From: Verrucomicrobiales bacterium
Lineage (GTDB): Bacteria; Verrucomicrobiota; Verrucomicrobiia; Limisphaerales; UBA11320
Direction of reading: 5' to 3'
Assembly: GCA_016793885.1 (NCBI GenBank)
Contig: JAEUHE010000178.1
Span: 100,432 to 164,431 of the forward strand
DNA length: 64,000 nt
Shown here: piece after piece, positions 53,709 to 62,305 of the stretch
Layout: each line of letters opens with the position of its first letter
Position numbering within the stretch: position 1 is the stretch's first letter
Notes under the pieces: model-generated
The model's database searches: none
Seen by the model: the letters and a program-made list of their open reading frames with translations, nothing else
Told to the model about the DNA's origin: nothing
Position numbers and translations under genes: made by a program

Positions 53709-55526
53709 TCAGCGCACGGCCTCAACGGTGTAAAACCCCGCATCCTCCGCCAGCGAGGTGTCGACAAAGCTCGTCTCATTACTGGTCGCCGTCACCAGGC
53801 CGATCTCGACAGTCTCGAAACTCGCACGAGACCGACGCAGTATCCGATAGGTTTGGCCAGGAACAGACGAGAAGAGAACGCACGGAGCCGACTTGATACG
53901 CAGACTGAAACCGGACAAGGGATCCCGGGGATCCGAACCTGAGGCATATTCGCGCAGATTGCTGCTGCCGTCACTATCCGGATCAGCCTCGGGCTTGGCC
54001 TTTGGGTCGTCCAAGAAGCCCACTCCAAAATGGCGAATCAGCCAGTCGGAAGCGATCCCACCATTCGGCGGCTCGTCACGACGGTAAGCGGCCAGGTAGA
54101 TCTGGGATGCAGCCACTCCGTCGACAAAAACAGCCGCCCGCACCAGCGTGCTCTGACGAAGCTTGAACGGTCCCGTGTAAACGTGCGAACGAGCAGTCGG
54201 CACGGATCCATCTAGGGTGTAATGGACCAACCCCACCCCCAAGCGATTCGTCAAGTGAATCATGGTCTCACCTAGAAAAGGTCCCCGAGCTGGGGCGAAT
54301 ACGATCTCAGGAACACCAGGATTCGACACCGCAATCAACTCTACCTGCATATCGAACTGGAAAATGGCTCCATAGTTCGATTGATCAGCACCTCGACCGA
54401 TCGCGACTTCAATCAGAGTCCCTCCGACCAAAAAGCGCTGTTCGTTGAGATGAATTTCCTGCGGTGCGACCAGATTGCGACCGAGAAGTTCTACTCCATC
54501 CTGAGTGATGTGAACATCTACGTCACTCCATCCGGAAGCGTAGCCAAAAACCTCAAAGCGATAATTGCCGTCCGCCGGAACCCGGTACTGAGCCACGGCA
54601 TAATTGTCCGGAACCCCGCCGAACGGCCCTGGGGCCGCGCTGATACCATGGGCCGGAAAGGTTCCCTGCCCCGCCACCGTGAAGGCGTTGGAGCTCTGGT
54701 TCTTCCTAATAAAAGACTCCGTGTTTGCAACTCGGCCCCAATAGGCCAACTCATTACCATAGGCCTCGCCCGAGAACCGTTCGGTATAAGGCATGAAGTC
54801 GCCGTCCCAACTTGTCTTATAACCGAGAGACCAGCAGTTGGTCGGCTGGACTGTGGAGGGAAACTGCGAGGCAAGGCCGCCGCTGAAAGGGATCAGAGTC
54901 TGGTTAAGGGAGTCGATCTGAGCATCCAACTGAAGCACCGCGCCATAGTTTGAACCATCATCACCCCGACCGGTCGCGATTTCCAGGATGGTACCCGAGG
55001 CATAATACTGTTCGTTGGTGAAGCCGAGAGTCTCGCCGGGATTAAGATTCTTGCCTACCCATTCCAGATCGTCTCGGCGGACATGAACATCGACGTCGCT
55101 ACCGCCCGTCGCTTCGGCCCAGATCGCGACCCGGTAGCGACCGTCACTAGGAATGACGTAACGTACCACTGCATAGTTGTCTTCTCGCTCCGGGTAGCCC
55201 GGAGCCACGCTGACCGCATGAACAGGGAACGTCCCCTGGCTCGGCACCGTGAATTCGTTCGGCCCGAGGTTCTGTCGGACCCAAGATTCCGAGTCACTGA
55301 TCCAACCCCAGTAGGCTTGGGTATTTTCCTCAACCGTGCCTTCGTATCGAGTCCGGTAGAGCGCAAACTCGCTTTGCAGACGAACTTTGTAGCCGAACTG
55401 CCAACCGTTTGACGGGTTCGCATCTTGTGAAAAATCGGAGGAAAGCCGTGCCGCTTGAAGCGGAGCGCAGGTTATGCTGCAGGAAAGAACGATCACAGAC
55501 CAGAGAGATAAAGTGAGAGTTTTCAT
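53709..55526 (-). CDS. Secreted protein with duplicated beta domain and chitobiase-like domain
   Basis: A 605-residue exported protein of unknown function. Signal peptide at 1-25 (TLSLWSVIVLSCSITCAPLQ). Two tandem copies of a ~190-residue domain follow (~29-205 and ~220-400): both open with N-x-W-x-(F/L)-GYK, continue with AYWG...ES(W/F)(V/I)R, FTV...GTFP.H..S.APG, DNYAV..Y..P.DG.YR and SDVDVH, and end with I(E/L)..(I/A).GRG.D.SNYGA. Then come a chitobiase C-terminal-like domain (~410-475; LVHYTLDGSVPTARSH), a calcium-binding EF-like segment (ADPDSDGSSNLREYASGSDP, ~515) and a C-terminal FN3-like domain. The duplicated part resembles jelly-roll binding domains. A surface binding role is likely but inferred. 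Confidence 0.87.
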   Translation of the reverse strand: MKTLTLSLWSVIVLSCSITCAPLQAARLSSDFSQDANPSNGWQFGYKVRLQSEFALYRTRYEGTVEENTQAYWGWISDSESWVRQNLGPNEFTVPSQGTFPVHAVSVAPGYPEREDNYAVVRYVIPSDGRYRVAIWAEATGGSDVDVHVRRDDLEWVGKNLNPGETLGFTNEQYYASGTILEIATGRGDDGSNYGAVLQLDAQIDSLNQTLIPFSGGLASQFPSTVQPTNCWSLGYKTSWDGDFMPYTERFSGEAYGNELAYWGRVANTESFIRKNQSSNAFTVAGQGTFPAHGISAAPGPFGGVPDNYAVAQYRVPADGNYRFEVFGYASGWSDVDVHITQDGVELLGRNLVAPQEIHLNEQRFLVGGTLIEVAIGRGADQSNYGAIFQFDMQVELIAVSNPGVPEIVFAPARGPFLGETMIHLTNRLGVGLVHYTLDGSVPTARSHVYTGPFKLRQSTLVRAAVFVDGVAASQIYLAAYRRDEPPNGGIASDWLIRHFGVGFLDDPKAKPEADPDSDGSSNLREYASGSDPRDPLSGFSLRIKSAPCVLFSSVPGQTYRILRRSRASFETVEIGLVTATSNETSFVDTSLAEDAGFYTVEAVR

Positions 55527-55657
55527 GCATCCTTGTTGGTGAATCTAAGGTTTTGATAGCACTCCAGCCTGGAAAGGTAAATAATGAAATGAAGAGTCAC
55601 GTTTTCTCCTCCCTCCGGGTCCCACATCGCGTCCACTCTCCCCGCACCTCAGGTCGA

Positions 55658-55737
55658 GGTTGCGTCCATCGTAGTTTGAAACTCGGGCCCCTTGCCATCC
55701 CGTCCGGGGAAGAAGTTGAACCGCTAAGGACGCAGCC
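55658..55737. repeat. Family D-like inverted arms, copy 3
   Basis: The arm with TGCGTCCATCGTAGTTTGAA (55661-55680) is answered by TTGAACCGCTAAGGACGCAG (55716-55735), an imperfect inverse. The units match those of the 31106-31210 repeat, with the arms in the opposite order. Confidence 0.5.
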
Positions 55738-55809
55738 TGTCGCGACGATCCCTAAGGGATAGCTCAGCACACACGGGCTCCACAGCCAGACTTACGTCCG
55801 GTGGGTAGA

Positions 55810-55829
55810 AGTCCGACAGGCTGCTAGTC
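55810..55829 (-). repeat. Post-stop 20-mer repeat, copy 2
   Basis: On the minus strand it reads GACTAGCAGCCTGTCGGACT and begins immediately after the stop codon of the VOC protein gene. Confidence 0.7.
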
Positions 55830-56297
55830 TTAGATCTCGTTCTTGACCATCTCGTCCCATCGACGCTGCATTTCCTGGGGAGTCACCTTCTCGATCTCCT
55901 GCTGGATCATCCACTCATGCCCGAACGGGTCGCGCAGGGACGCACTTCGAAACCCGTAAAACTGGTCCGCCGCCGGGCTCACGACCGTGGCGCCGGCCAC
56001 GCGGGCTCGTTCAACAAAACGGTCAACGCTCTGCACCAGGAGGCTCAGCTTGACCGTCGTTCCTCCCAGGCTGGCGGGCGCTTTGTTGATCGATGCATAC
56101 TCGTCCGAAAGCATGATCAGGCTGCCGTTGATCGTGAGCTCGGCATGCCCCACTTTCCCGGACTCGGGGTCGATCAACCGATAAAGCTCAACCGCCCCAA
56201 AGGCGGCGCGATAAAAGTCAATCGCCCGGGCAGCGTTGTTCACCGCCAGCGCAGGCGTCAAAGGCGGATAGGGAATGGCGGTCTTCGTCATCGTCAT
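55830..56297 (-). CDS. VOC superfamily (PhnB/glyoxalase-like) protein
   Basis: A 155-residue cytoplasmic protein of the vicinal-oxygen-chelate fold. The start LTPALAVNNAARAIDFYRAA and FGAVELYRLIDPESGKVGHA are typical of the PhnB-like subgroup, with two beta-alpha-beta-beta-beta modules; the second contains FVERARVAGATVVSPAADQF, FYGFRSASLRDPFGHEW (Arg, Asp-Pro-Phe-Gly-His signature) and ends with WMIQQEIEKVTP. Metal ligands His and Glu are present in HAELTI and the C-terminal strands. Members range from glyoxalase-like enzymes to antibiotic-binding proteins, and many have no known substrate. The start could be the ATG at 56297 or two codons in. It is a single gene between convergent and divergent neighbours. 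Confidence 0.92.
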   Translation of the reverse strand: MTMTKTAIPYPPLTPALAVNNAARAIDFYRAAFGAVELYRLIDPESGKVGHAELTINGSLIMLSDEYASINKAPASLGGTTVKLSLLVQSVDRFVERARVAGATVVSPAADQFYGFRSASLRDPFGHEWMIQQEIEKVTPQEMQRRWDEMVKNEI

Positions 56298-56446
56298 CGG
56301 TCAAAGCCTAGGAGCCCTCGCTCGCACGATCAACTGGGAATCCAGCGAGAATGATGGGAGCTCTACTCCTTTCGTACCATTGCCCTACCCAAAGAGCATG
56401 TTAGAATAGGTCGCGTTGCCCGGGAAGCAGCCAGACAGACAATACT

Positions 56447-57805
56447 ATGCGCCATCTCCTTAGTCTCTTGCTCATCACTTCGCACGTCCTTGCCTCTCCT
56501 CCGACGCCGGCGGATTCCGCGATCATCACCGAAGATCAGAATCGTGGAAAAGTTGCCGAAAGCGAAGGGTCGCCAGCGCCAGCGTCATCGATCGTGGAGG
56601 GGCTGGCGGATGCGGTCCCACCGCTCCTGTCCATCTCCCGCGACAAAGGCCAAGTCCTGCTCAGTTTCACCGGCACCTTGCAGCAGGCCTTCGACCTCTC
56701 GGGACCCTGGCTCGAAGTGACCAATGCCACCAGCCCGTATCAGGCCGATACCGAGTCAACGCGCGGATTCTACCGCAGTGTCGCGGCTTCTGGATCAAGC
56801 ATCTTTTCCTCACGAACGGTGGTGGACCTGATCATCACCGGTCCGCTCCAAAAGCACTTCGACCTCGCGTTCGCCGGTCTCCCGGATGGAATCTTCCCGC
56901 CCAAACGAGAAAAGCCACCCTTTCAGGGGACCGCCGTGCTGGGTGGAACCGAGATCCCCATCGGACTGCGGGTTCGTGGATTCTCGAGCCTGCAGGAATG
57001 TCCCTTCCCGAAGCTGACCCTGAAAGTCGGAAAGGAAGACCGCAAGGACACACCGTTTTTCGATGCCCGCGAGATCAAGATCGCAACTCATTGCGCCGAG
57101 GGTGGAAGAGGGCCGATCGGGCGACTCCGGGACGAACGGAGCACGTATCGCGAGGCGCTGGCGTACGAAGCGATGCAGACGCTGGGCTTTGTCGCTCCCC
57201 GCATCCGCCGGGCTCGTATCGAGTTTCGAGATACCAGCCCCACCAACCAAACGCCCGAGGGGCGCTGGACCATCACCCGACAGGCCATGCTGTTCGACGA
57301 TCCTGAGGTCGTGGGAGAAAGAATGGGCGGTCGCGCTTTGGATGATGCCGAACTCGCGGCACTCACGAATGCCGGGTTCCCGGAGCAATTGATCCTCGAT
57401 CTCCGTTTCCTTCATATTCTCTTGGGCAACTGGGACTACACTCTCAGTTTGGGAGGAGAGCGCCTCTGGAACACCGAGGTGTTGGCGTTCCCCGATGGAA
57501 CTTATCTCCCGATGGCCGGGGATTTCGACCTCTGTTCGTGGGTGACGGAAGAGGTGCGGGAGTCGGTGCCCTGGGACTACTTTCCCGAGCTGCCCCTGCT
57601 CGAGCGGCAGATGCGCTACGATCTGGAGCTGCTGCAGAAGGATACCGCTGCGAGCCGGTATGAGGCAGCCAAGGATCGGTTTACCGCGAAGCAGAGCGAC
57701 CTCCGGTCACTGGTCCAGCAAGCCATCGTGGATGAGCCGGGGCGAACCAACGCGATGCACCACATCGACACCTTCTTTACCGTCTTGGAGGGCCGTCCTA
57801 AATAG
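56447..57805 (+). CDS. Secreted protein with CotH-kinase-like features
   Basis: A 452-residue exported protein. Signal peptide at ~1-16 (LLSLLLITSHVLAS). Residues ~60-108 form an FN3/Ig-like verrucomicrobial domain (LLSISRDKGQVLLSF, GPWLEVTNATSPYQ, TRGFYRSV). The main part (~120-440) shows the order of features of CotH-like kinases: IGLRVRGFSSLQECPFPKL, REIKIATHC, a helix with EALAYEAMQTLGFVAPR, a lone helix with LDLRFLHILLGNWDYT and GDFDLCSWV, where the two Asp residues could bind metal. The match is weaker than for classic CotH, so it may be a divergent or inactive member. Its stop overlaps the convergent membrane-protein gene by eight bases (57798-57805). Confidence 0.8.
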   Translation: MRHLLSLLLITSHVLASPPTPADSAIITEDQNRGKVAESEGSPAPASSIVEGLADAVPPLLSISRDKGQVLLSFTGTLQQAFDLSGPWLEVTNATSPYQADTESTRGFYRSVAASGSSIFSSRTVVDLIITGPLQKHFDLAFAGLPDGIFPPKREKPPFQGTAVLGGTEIPIGLRVRGFSSLQECPFPKLTLKVGKEDRKDTPFFDAREIKIATHCAEGGRGPIGRLRDERSTYREALAYEAMQTLGFVAPRIRRARIEFRDTSPTNQTPEGRWTITRQAMLFDDPEVVGERMGGRALDDAELAALTNAGFPEQLILDLRFLHILLGNWDYTLSLGGERLWNTEVLAFPDGTYLPMAGDFDLCSWVTEEVRESVPWDYFPELPLLERQMRYDLELLQKDTAASRYEAAKDRFTAKQSDLRSLVQQAIVDEPGRTNAMHHIDTFFTVLEGRPK

Positions 57806-58499
57806 ACGCAGGCGGTTTGGGAAGACGCGACGCGATCAAAGCGCGCGCCTCGGTCTGGCACCAATGAAACGCCAGACCGAGGCCGGCGCCAAAGCCTAGC
57901 CCATAAAAAAGGCCCCACGAGAGCATCGCCAGCCGAGCCTGGGTCGATTTCTGGATCGCGACGCCCAGAATCGACATTCCCTGGGCTCTCATCAAACCAC
58001 CTTCCACTACTCCACCGACGAAGTATCCCACGGAGTTCAGGACGAAAAGCGCCATCACCACCCGAAGGAGCTGACCACGCGCCTCGAAGGCTCGAACGAG
58101 GATCCAGCCCATCAGCGCCGTTCCGGCGAACAATCCCACGACGCTCCCTGGGTGACCACGCAGTGCCATCCAGCCTGCGATCCAGGCGACGGAGTAGAGC
58201 GTGAAGGCCACACTGAACAGCTGATAGAATCGAACGAGCGAACCTCGACCGAGAATCAGCCGATGCAGACACAGTCCGCTGAGCCCGATAAAGACCACCG
58301 CGCAAGCGATATACATCCCCAGCTCACCACCCGCTTTGTGGAACCACCGTCCAAACACCGCCCAAGGTGCGAACCCGGCAAGACTCACTACCGTAAAGCC
58401 CAATGTTCCACGGGCGACCGAGGCGGAGAGCGAAGGCACCGCGACGGAGGACACAGATCGGTTAGCCAAGCTGCTCGGATCGAGTTGAAACCAGCTCAT
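57798..58499 (-). CDS. Polytopic membrane protein of unknown function
   Basis: A 233-residue integral membrane protein with about six or seven membrane helices, for example GTLGFTVVSLAGFAPWAVF, MYIACAVVFIGLSGLCLH, FYQLFSVAFTLYSVAWIAGW, SVVGLFAGTALMGWILV, VVMALFVLNSVGYFVGG and LFYGLGFGAGLGLAF. Gly-rich turns and a conserved-looking WFHKAGGELG lie between the first two helices. I do not recognise the family. Its last bases overlap the end of the CotH-like gene on the other strand. Beyond an inner-membrane location nothing can be said about its role. Confidence 0.82.
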   Translation of the reverse strand: MSWFQLDPSSLANRSVSSVAVPSLSASVARGTLGFTVVSLAGFAPWAVFGRWFHKAGGELGMYIACAVVFIGLSGLCLHRLILGRGSLVRFYQLFSVAFTLYSVAWIAGWMALRGHPGSVVGLFAGTALMGWILVRAFEARGQLLRVVMALFVLNSVGYFVGGVVEGGLMRAQGMSILGVAIQKSTQARLAMLSWGLFYGLGFGAGLGLAFHWCQTEARALIASRLPKPPASI

Positions 58500-59105
58500 A
58501 AGCGGTGCAGAAAAACTGCTGATCTAAACGTCCAAAGATTCCCACATGGGTTTGATGCTAGTTCCATTGCACGCGCGGTAGCAAGATCCTGGTTTGCACC
58601 TACCATCCAGTGAGGTGCGATCGCTTCCGGGTGGGGACAGCCCGGATCCCACTCCAAGGAGCGGGAAAGCGGTAGAGGTTTCTCATCGATGCTGTTAATA
58701 ATCGGGACTAGACAAATCGGAGGACACGGGAGTTTTTCACCTGGGCGGGAGTGGCTCGAACCCACAGGGTTCAAAGAGATGTAGCCGGGGGTGCTCGCAC
58801 CCCCGGAACTGTTAAAAGTACGGAGCATCGCGCAGCGATGCCACCGGTTTCTGCGACTTGCTTCACCCGACTCAAGGAACCTAATTGGTTCGTCAGTCCG
58901 TTCGCCGACGGGTGGCACGCCTTTCAGGGTGCTGTTGAATAGGGGGCCGACAAACCGGGGGTGTCACTGTGCTCCACACCTCGTAATCTCTTTGAACCCT
59001 AAGCGTTCCCGACTTCGGCATCAGGAATTCATGCAGCAGTCTTCCAGATATACGGATTTTCGCCCACGCTATCCGGCCGCTCGCCAGACTTATTGAGCGT
59101 CAAGC
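58500..59105. other. Intergenic region carrying repeat family B (inverted)
   Basis: 606 bases without a credible gene. The first ~250 bases hold nothing recognisable and should include the membrane-protein promoter on the minus strand. A near-full inverted copy of repeat B lies at 58757-59000. Confidence 0.6.
58757..59000. repeat. Repeat family B, copy 2 (inverted)
   Basis: Reads as the reverse complement of 53355-53615 with many small changes. It includes the hairpin GGGGGTGCTCGCACCCCC, GCATCGCGCAGCGATGCC and AGGCGTGCC-type segments. Both ends carry GGGTTCAAAGAGAT and its inverse, so this copy shows terminal inverted repeats of ~14 bp. Confidence 0.75.
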
Positions 59106-59912
59106 TCAGCGCGTGCCCGACCAGGTGCCTTTATATTGGTCCTCGTAGCCTTTAACCACGAAGGTCCCCGCCAAGGTCTCCCCTTTTAGTTCCGCCTTGT
59201 AGGCAATAGTCGCCTCGGTGCCTTGAATCTCTCGAGCCATCTCCATGGACAGCTGTCCGTCCTTGAACGAAATCATCTTCAGCTTGTGCACCCCGCTGCG
59301 CGGGCTGATCAAAGATCCCGCTAGGCCGCCTTCTGCTTTTTCGAAAACCAACTCGTAGTCGCGCTCGTCCTCAGCCAGCTTGACCTTGAGCTTCCACTTG
59401 CCAATCAGCTTGTCGACGGCTGCTTCGGACGGGGTCGGCTGAGGCCGTGCTTTGAGGGTGTAGACATCCACACGGGCGGCCTGATTGTCTCGCACTTTGT
59501 CAAAGTTACTCGCCAAAATCAGCTGATCTTCCGAGACGACAAAGATGGTATCCCGGTCGTCGCTAATCGCTTGAGCTTCCGATTCGGAACTTCCCGCCTC
59601 GATGTCCGTCACTTTGAGCACCTGGAAAGATCCGAGTCTCTCAACCTTGATGTTTCCCTTGGCGAAGAGCCGAACCTCATTGTCGCCATTCGACAGCGTA
59701 TAGCGGAGTTTGTCCCCGCGAATATCCAACAGTTGAGTATACTCCGCTCCACCATCAACCGTGCGCTTCCCGGACCAAGTTCCCTGAAGCGGGTCCACCG
59801 AAGCTGCCAGAGCGTTGCTACCCACCCAACAGGCCACGAGGAACCCGCAGGCCCGATTCAAAAAAGAACCCCGAGCCACTAGCTCGGGGTTCGAAGAGTC
59901 TTTGTGATTCAT
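59106..59912 (-). CDS. Exported lipocalin-like two-domain protein
   Basis: Up to 268 residues, function unknown. It has an export segment (ACGFLVACWVGSNALAASVD) and two similar beta domains: one opening DPLQGTWSGKRTVDGGAEY (~45-150) and one opening LIGKWKLKVKLAEDERDYE (~165-265), ending in GTFVVKGYEDQYKGTWSGTR, a GTW/GxW lipocalin-like pattern. The ATG at 59912 lies upstream of a strong terminator hairpin that overlaps codons ~7-17. A TTG at 59861, just after the hairpin's T-tract, opens directly into the signal peptide and may be the true start. The gene follows ftsH by 17 bases, but expression from the ftsH promoter would need read-through. Confidence 0.82.
   Translation of the reverse strand: MNHKDSSNPELVARGSFLNRACGFLVACWVGSNALAASVDPLQGTWSGKRTVDGGAEYTQLLDIRGDKLRYTLSNGDNEVRLFAKGNIKVERLGSFQVLKVTDIEAGSSESEAQAISDDRDTIFVVSEDQLILASNFDKVRDNQAARVDVYTLKARPQPTPSEAAVDKLIGKWKLKVKLAEDERDYELVFEKAEGGLAGSLISPRSGVHKLKMISFKDGQLSMEMAREIQGTEATIAYKAELKGETLAGTFVVKGYEDQYKGTWSGTR
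59859..59892 (-). terminator. Rho-independent terminator after ftsH, inside the next gene's 5' end
   Basis: On the minus strand an 11 bp perfect stem (plus-strand 59866-59876 with 59882-59892, loop CACTA) is followed by six T (plus-strand A run 59860-59865). It begins about 40 bases after the ftsH stop and overlaps the first codons of the lipocalin-like frame. Confidence 0.88.
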
Positions 59913-59929
59913 GAATCAGACAGGAATCG

Positions 59930-61957
59930 TTAAGCGGTTGCGGGAGCCGCCGAGCCCAATCCTGGTCCGATCTTCGGAGGCAGGGGCTTGGGCACCTCCG
60001 GAAGCGGCGTCACTGCGGCCGCCCCTCGGGGTGGATCAATGTCTTTCGGACGCTCAGGTGGGGTGAACGTGCCTGTCCGCACAATGTCCTCCACCTGCTT
60101 GCCATCCAGTGTTTCGTGCTCCAAGAGCGCGTTCGCGATCATCTCGAGCTTGTCGCGATGCGTCGTCAACAGATCCTTGGCCCGGTTGTAGGCCCCGTCG
60201 ATGAGCATCTTGACCTCGACGTCGATCAGCCGGGCAGTGTCATCGCTGTAATCCTTGCGGCGCATCATTTCACGGCCGAGGAACATCTCCTCGTCGTTGC
60301 CGAACTGGATCATGCCCAGCTTGTCGCTCATGCCAAACTGGCAGACCATGGCCCGAGCGATATTGGTCGCCTGCTGAATATCCATTCCAGCTCCGCTGCT
60401 GATGTCGCCAGAGACCATTTCCTCAGCGATCCGTCCACCCATGATCATGCACAGCTGATCCAAGAGCTGCTTCCTGCGGTGGCTGAACACATCTTCCTTC
60501 GGCAGGTTCATCGTCGCACCCAGCGCCTGACCGCGCGGGATAATGGTCACCTTGTGCAAGGGATGCGTGTTCTCGCAAAGCACGTTAAGCAAGGCATGCC
60601 CCGCTTCGTGCCAGGCCGTAAATTTCTTCTCTTCCTCGGTCATCGCCAAGCTGCGACGCTCGCGTCCCCAGCGTACCTTGTCCCGGGCCTCTTCCAGCTC
60701 CGGCATGGCAACCGCCTTCTTGTTCTGGCGTGCCGCCAGCAAGGCCGCCTCGTTAAGCAGGTTGGCCAACTCCGCACCGGAGAACCCAGGAGTCCCTCGG
60801 GCGATCACGGAAAGATCAACGTGGGCCTCCAGCTTCACGTTCTTAGCGTGAACCTTCAAAATGGCCTCACGACCCCGGAAGTCGGGCAACGGAACCGTCA
60901 CCTGACGATCAAAACGTCCCGGGCGCAACAGCGCAGGATCCAACACATCCGGGCGGTTGGTCGCCGCGATGATAATGATGCCTTCCGTGGTATCGAATCC
61001 GTCCATCTCGACCAGCAGAGCGTTCAACGTTTGTTCACGCTCATCATTGCCGCCGCCGAGACCTACGCCACGGCTGCGACCCACCGCGTCAATTTCATCG
61101 ATGAAGACCAGGCACGGGGTGTTCTTGCGCGCCTGCTCGAACATGTCTCGAACGCGACTCGCGCCCACGCCTACGAACATTTCAACAAAATCGGAACCGC
61201 TGATGCTAAAGAACGCAGCATCAGCCTCGCCGGCGATGGCCTTAGCCAGCAAGGTCTTGCCAGTACCCGGCGCCCCAACCATTAGAACGCCCTTGGGGAT
61301 ACGACCACCGAGCTTCTGAAATTTTTTGGGATCGCGCAGAAATTCCACCAACTCCGAGACCTCTTCCTTCGCCTCCTCCACTCCCGCCACATCTTTAAAG
61401 GTGACCTTGTTCTTTTCCTTGGCGAGCAAGCGAGCCTTGCTCTTCCCAAAGCTGAGAGCCCCTTTGCCAGCCATGCGAATCTGGCGGATGAAGAAAAACC
61501 AGATGAACAAGCCGATCAGGATGAACGGCCCAATGCCCCAGATCAATTGAAGCAGCAGCGTATTGGGCTGCTTAACCTCGAACCGGCCCGTCGAGAGCAG
61601 CTTCAACTCGTAGTCCTCAGGAAGCCGCACTCGCGCAACGAACGCCTCCTCGGTATCCTTGCCCCCCTCCGTGATCCGCTTGCCATCCTTATCGGTCCGA
61701 TAGTACTTGCCGCGAACCTCCTGCAACACCGACTGCACATCGTAGGTGATGGCAGCACGACTCACGAGATTGGAGTCCACCAGCGCCATAAACTCGGGCT
61801 GGGAAAGTAATTTGCCCTGGGGAGTTGCCCGATTATTGACAATCACGAGCAGCGGGATCGTCGCGATAATGGCGATCCACAGCAGATAACGCTGAGGTGA
61901 ATTTCGAAAATCGCCACTCCGCTTTTCGTCGTCTCGATTATTATTGGCGTCGCTCAT
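59930..61957 (-). CDS. ftsH: ATP-dependent zinc metalloprotease FtsH
   Basis: A 675-residue membrane-anchored AAA protease that degrades damaged membrane proteins and short-lived regulators. The ATG at 61957 ([12 protein letters not shown]) is chosen over the frame's start at 62035 because it gives the usual short cytoplasmic lead before membrane helix 1 ([16 protein letters not shown], ~24-40). A periplasmic loop precedes helix 2 ([20 protein letters not shown], ~133-155). The AAA domain has Walker A GAPGTGKT (~225), Walker B LVFIDEID and the second region of homology [20 protein letters not shown]. The zinc site HEAGH is at ~448, with the later Asp ligand region in [19 protein letters not shown] proline-rich tail ends the protein. 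Length is typical. A strong terminator follows. Confidence 0.97.
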   Translation of the reverse strand: MSDANNNRDDEKRSGDFRNSPQRYLLWIAIIATIPLLVIVNNRATPQGKLLSQPEFMALVDSNLVSRAAITYDVQSVLQEVRGKYYRTDKDGKRITEGGKDTEEAFVARVRLPEDYELKLLSTGRFEVKQPNTLLLQLIWGIGPFILIGLFIWFFFIRQIRMAGKGALSFGKSKARLLAKEKNKVTFKDVAGVEEAKEEVSELVEFLRDPKKFQKLGGRIPKGVLMVGAPGTGKTLLAKAIAGEADAAFFSISGSDFVEMFVGVGASRVRDMFEQARKNTPCLVFIDEIDAVGRSRGVGLGGGNDEREQTLNALLVEMDGFDTTEGIIIIAATNRPDVLDPALLRPGRFDRQVTVPLPDFRGREAILKVHAKNVKLEAHVDLSVIARGTPGFSGAELANLLNEAALLAARQNKKAVAMPELEEARDKVRWGRERRSLAMTEEEKKFTAWHEAGHALLNVLCENTHPLHKVTIIPRGQALGATMNLPKEDVFSHRRKQLLDQLCMIMGGRIAEEMVSGDISSGAGMDIQQATNIARAMVCQFGMSDKLGMIQFGNDEEMFLGREMMRRKDYSDDTARLIDVEVKMLIDGAYNRAKDLLTTHRDKLEMIANALLEHETLDGKQVEDIVRTGTFTPPERPKDIDPPRGAAAVTPLPEVPKPLPPKIGPGLGSAAPATA

Positions 61958-62305
61958 GTGATCATCAACCGGACAGTTCGGTCGCAAACTAGCACTGGTA
62001 AGAGCCGTCGGCAATAGCCCCGACCGTACAATCATTTAGAAAGGGCCGGACGGCAGCACCTCTTACGGCTTAGCAGCCGCACCTATGAGATCGTTGCCGC
62101 GCCAGAGTGTCGAGTCAGAAAACGAGGCCGTTTTCGGGTATTGTAACCCCCTATCCAGCTCAGCATCAGACCTGACCTGACATTCCAACCGCCTAGGATT
62201 GGATCGGCTAATCGCCGCCCGACTGGAGAAAAACTAAGCCGGAATGGTTGGCCGCTCCCAGAACCGCCTGCCGAACTCGGCCAGACCAGCCTTCGTCGCC
62301 TCAGT
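61958..62305. other. Intergenic region upstream of ftsH
   Basis: 348 bases between tilS and ftsH, both on the minus strand. It probably contains the ftsH promoter; a TACAAT hexamer (minus strand, near 62140) could be a -10 box, but no good -35 lies before it. No gene or repeat is seen. Confidence 0.4.

Larger units (their letters stand above)
55527..55829. other. Intergenic region with family D-like arms
   Basis: 303 bases, no credible gene. Inverted arms lie at 55658-55680 and 55715-55737, and the post-stop 20-mer at 55810-55829. Confidence 0.5.

Noticed and set aside
53258..55829. Transposon bounded by the inverted 20-mers
   Set aside because: The only gene inside encodes a secreted binding-type protein; there is no transposase and both 20-mers sit at gene ends in a consistent sense.
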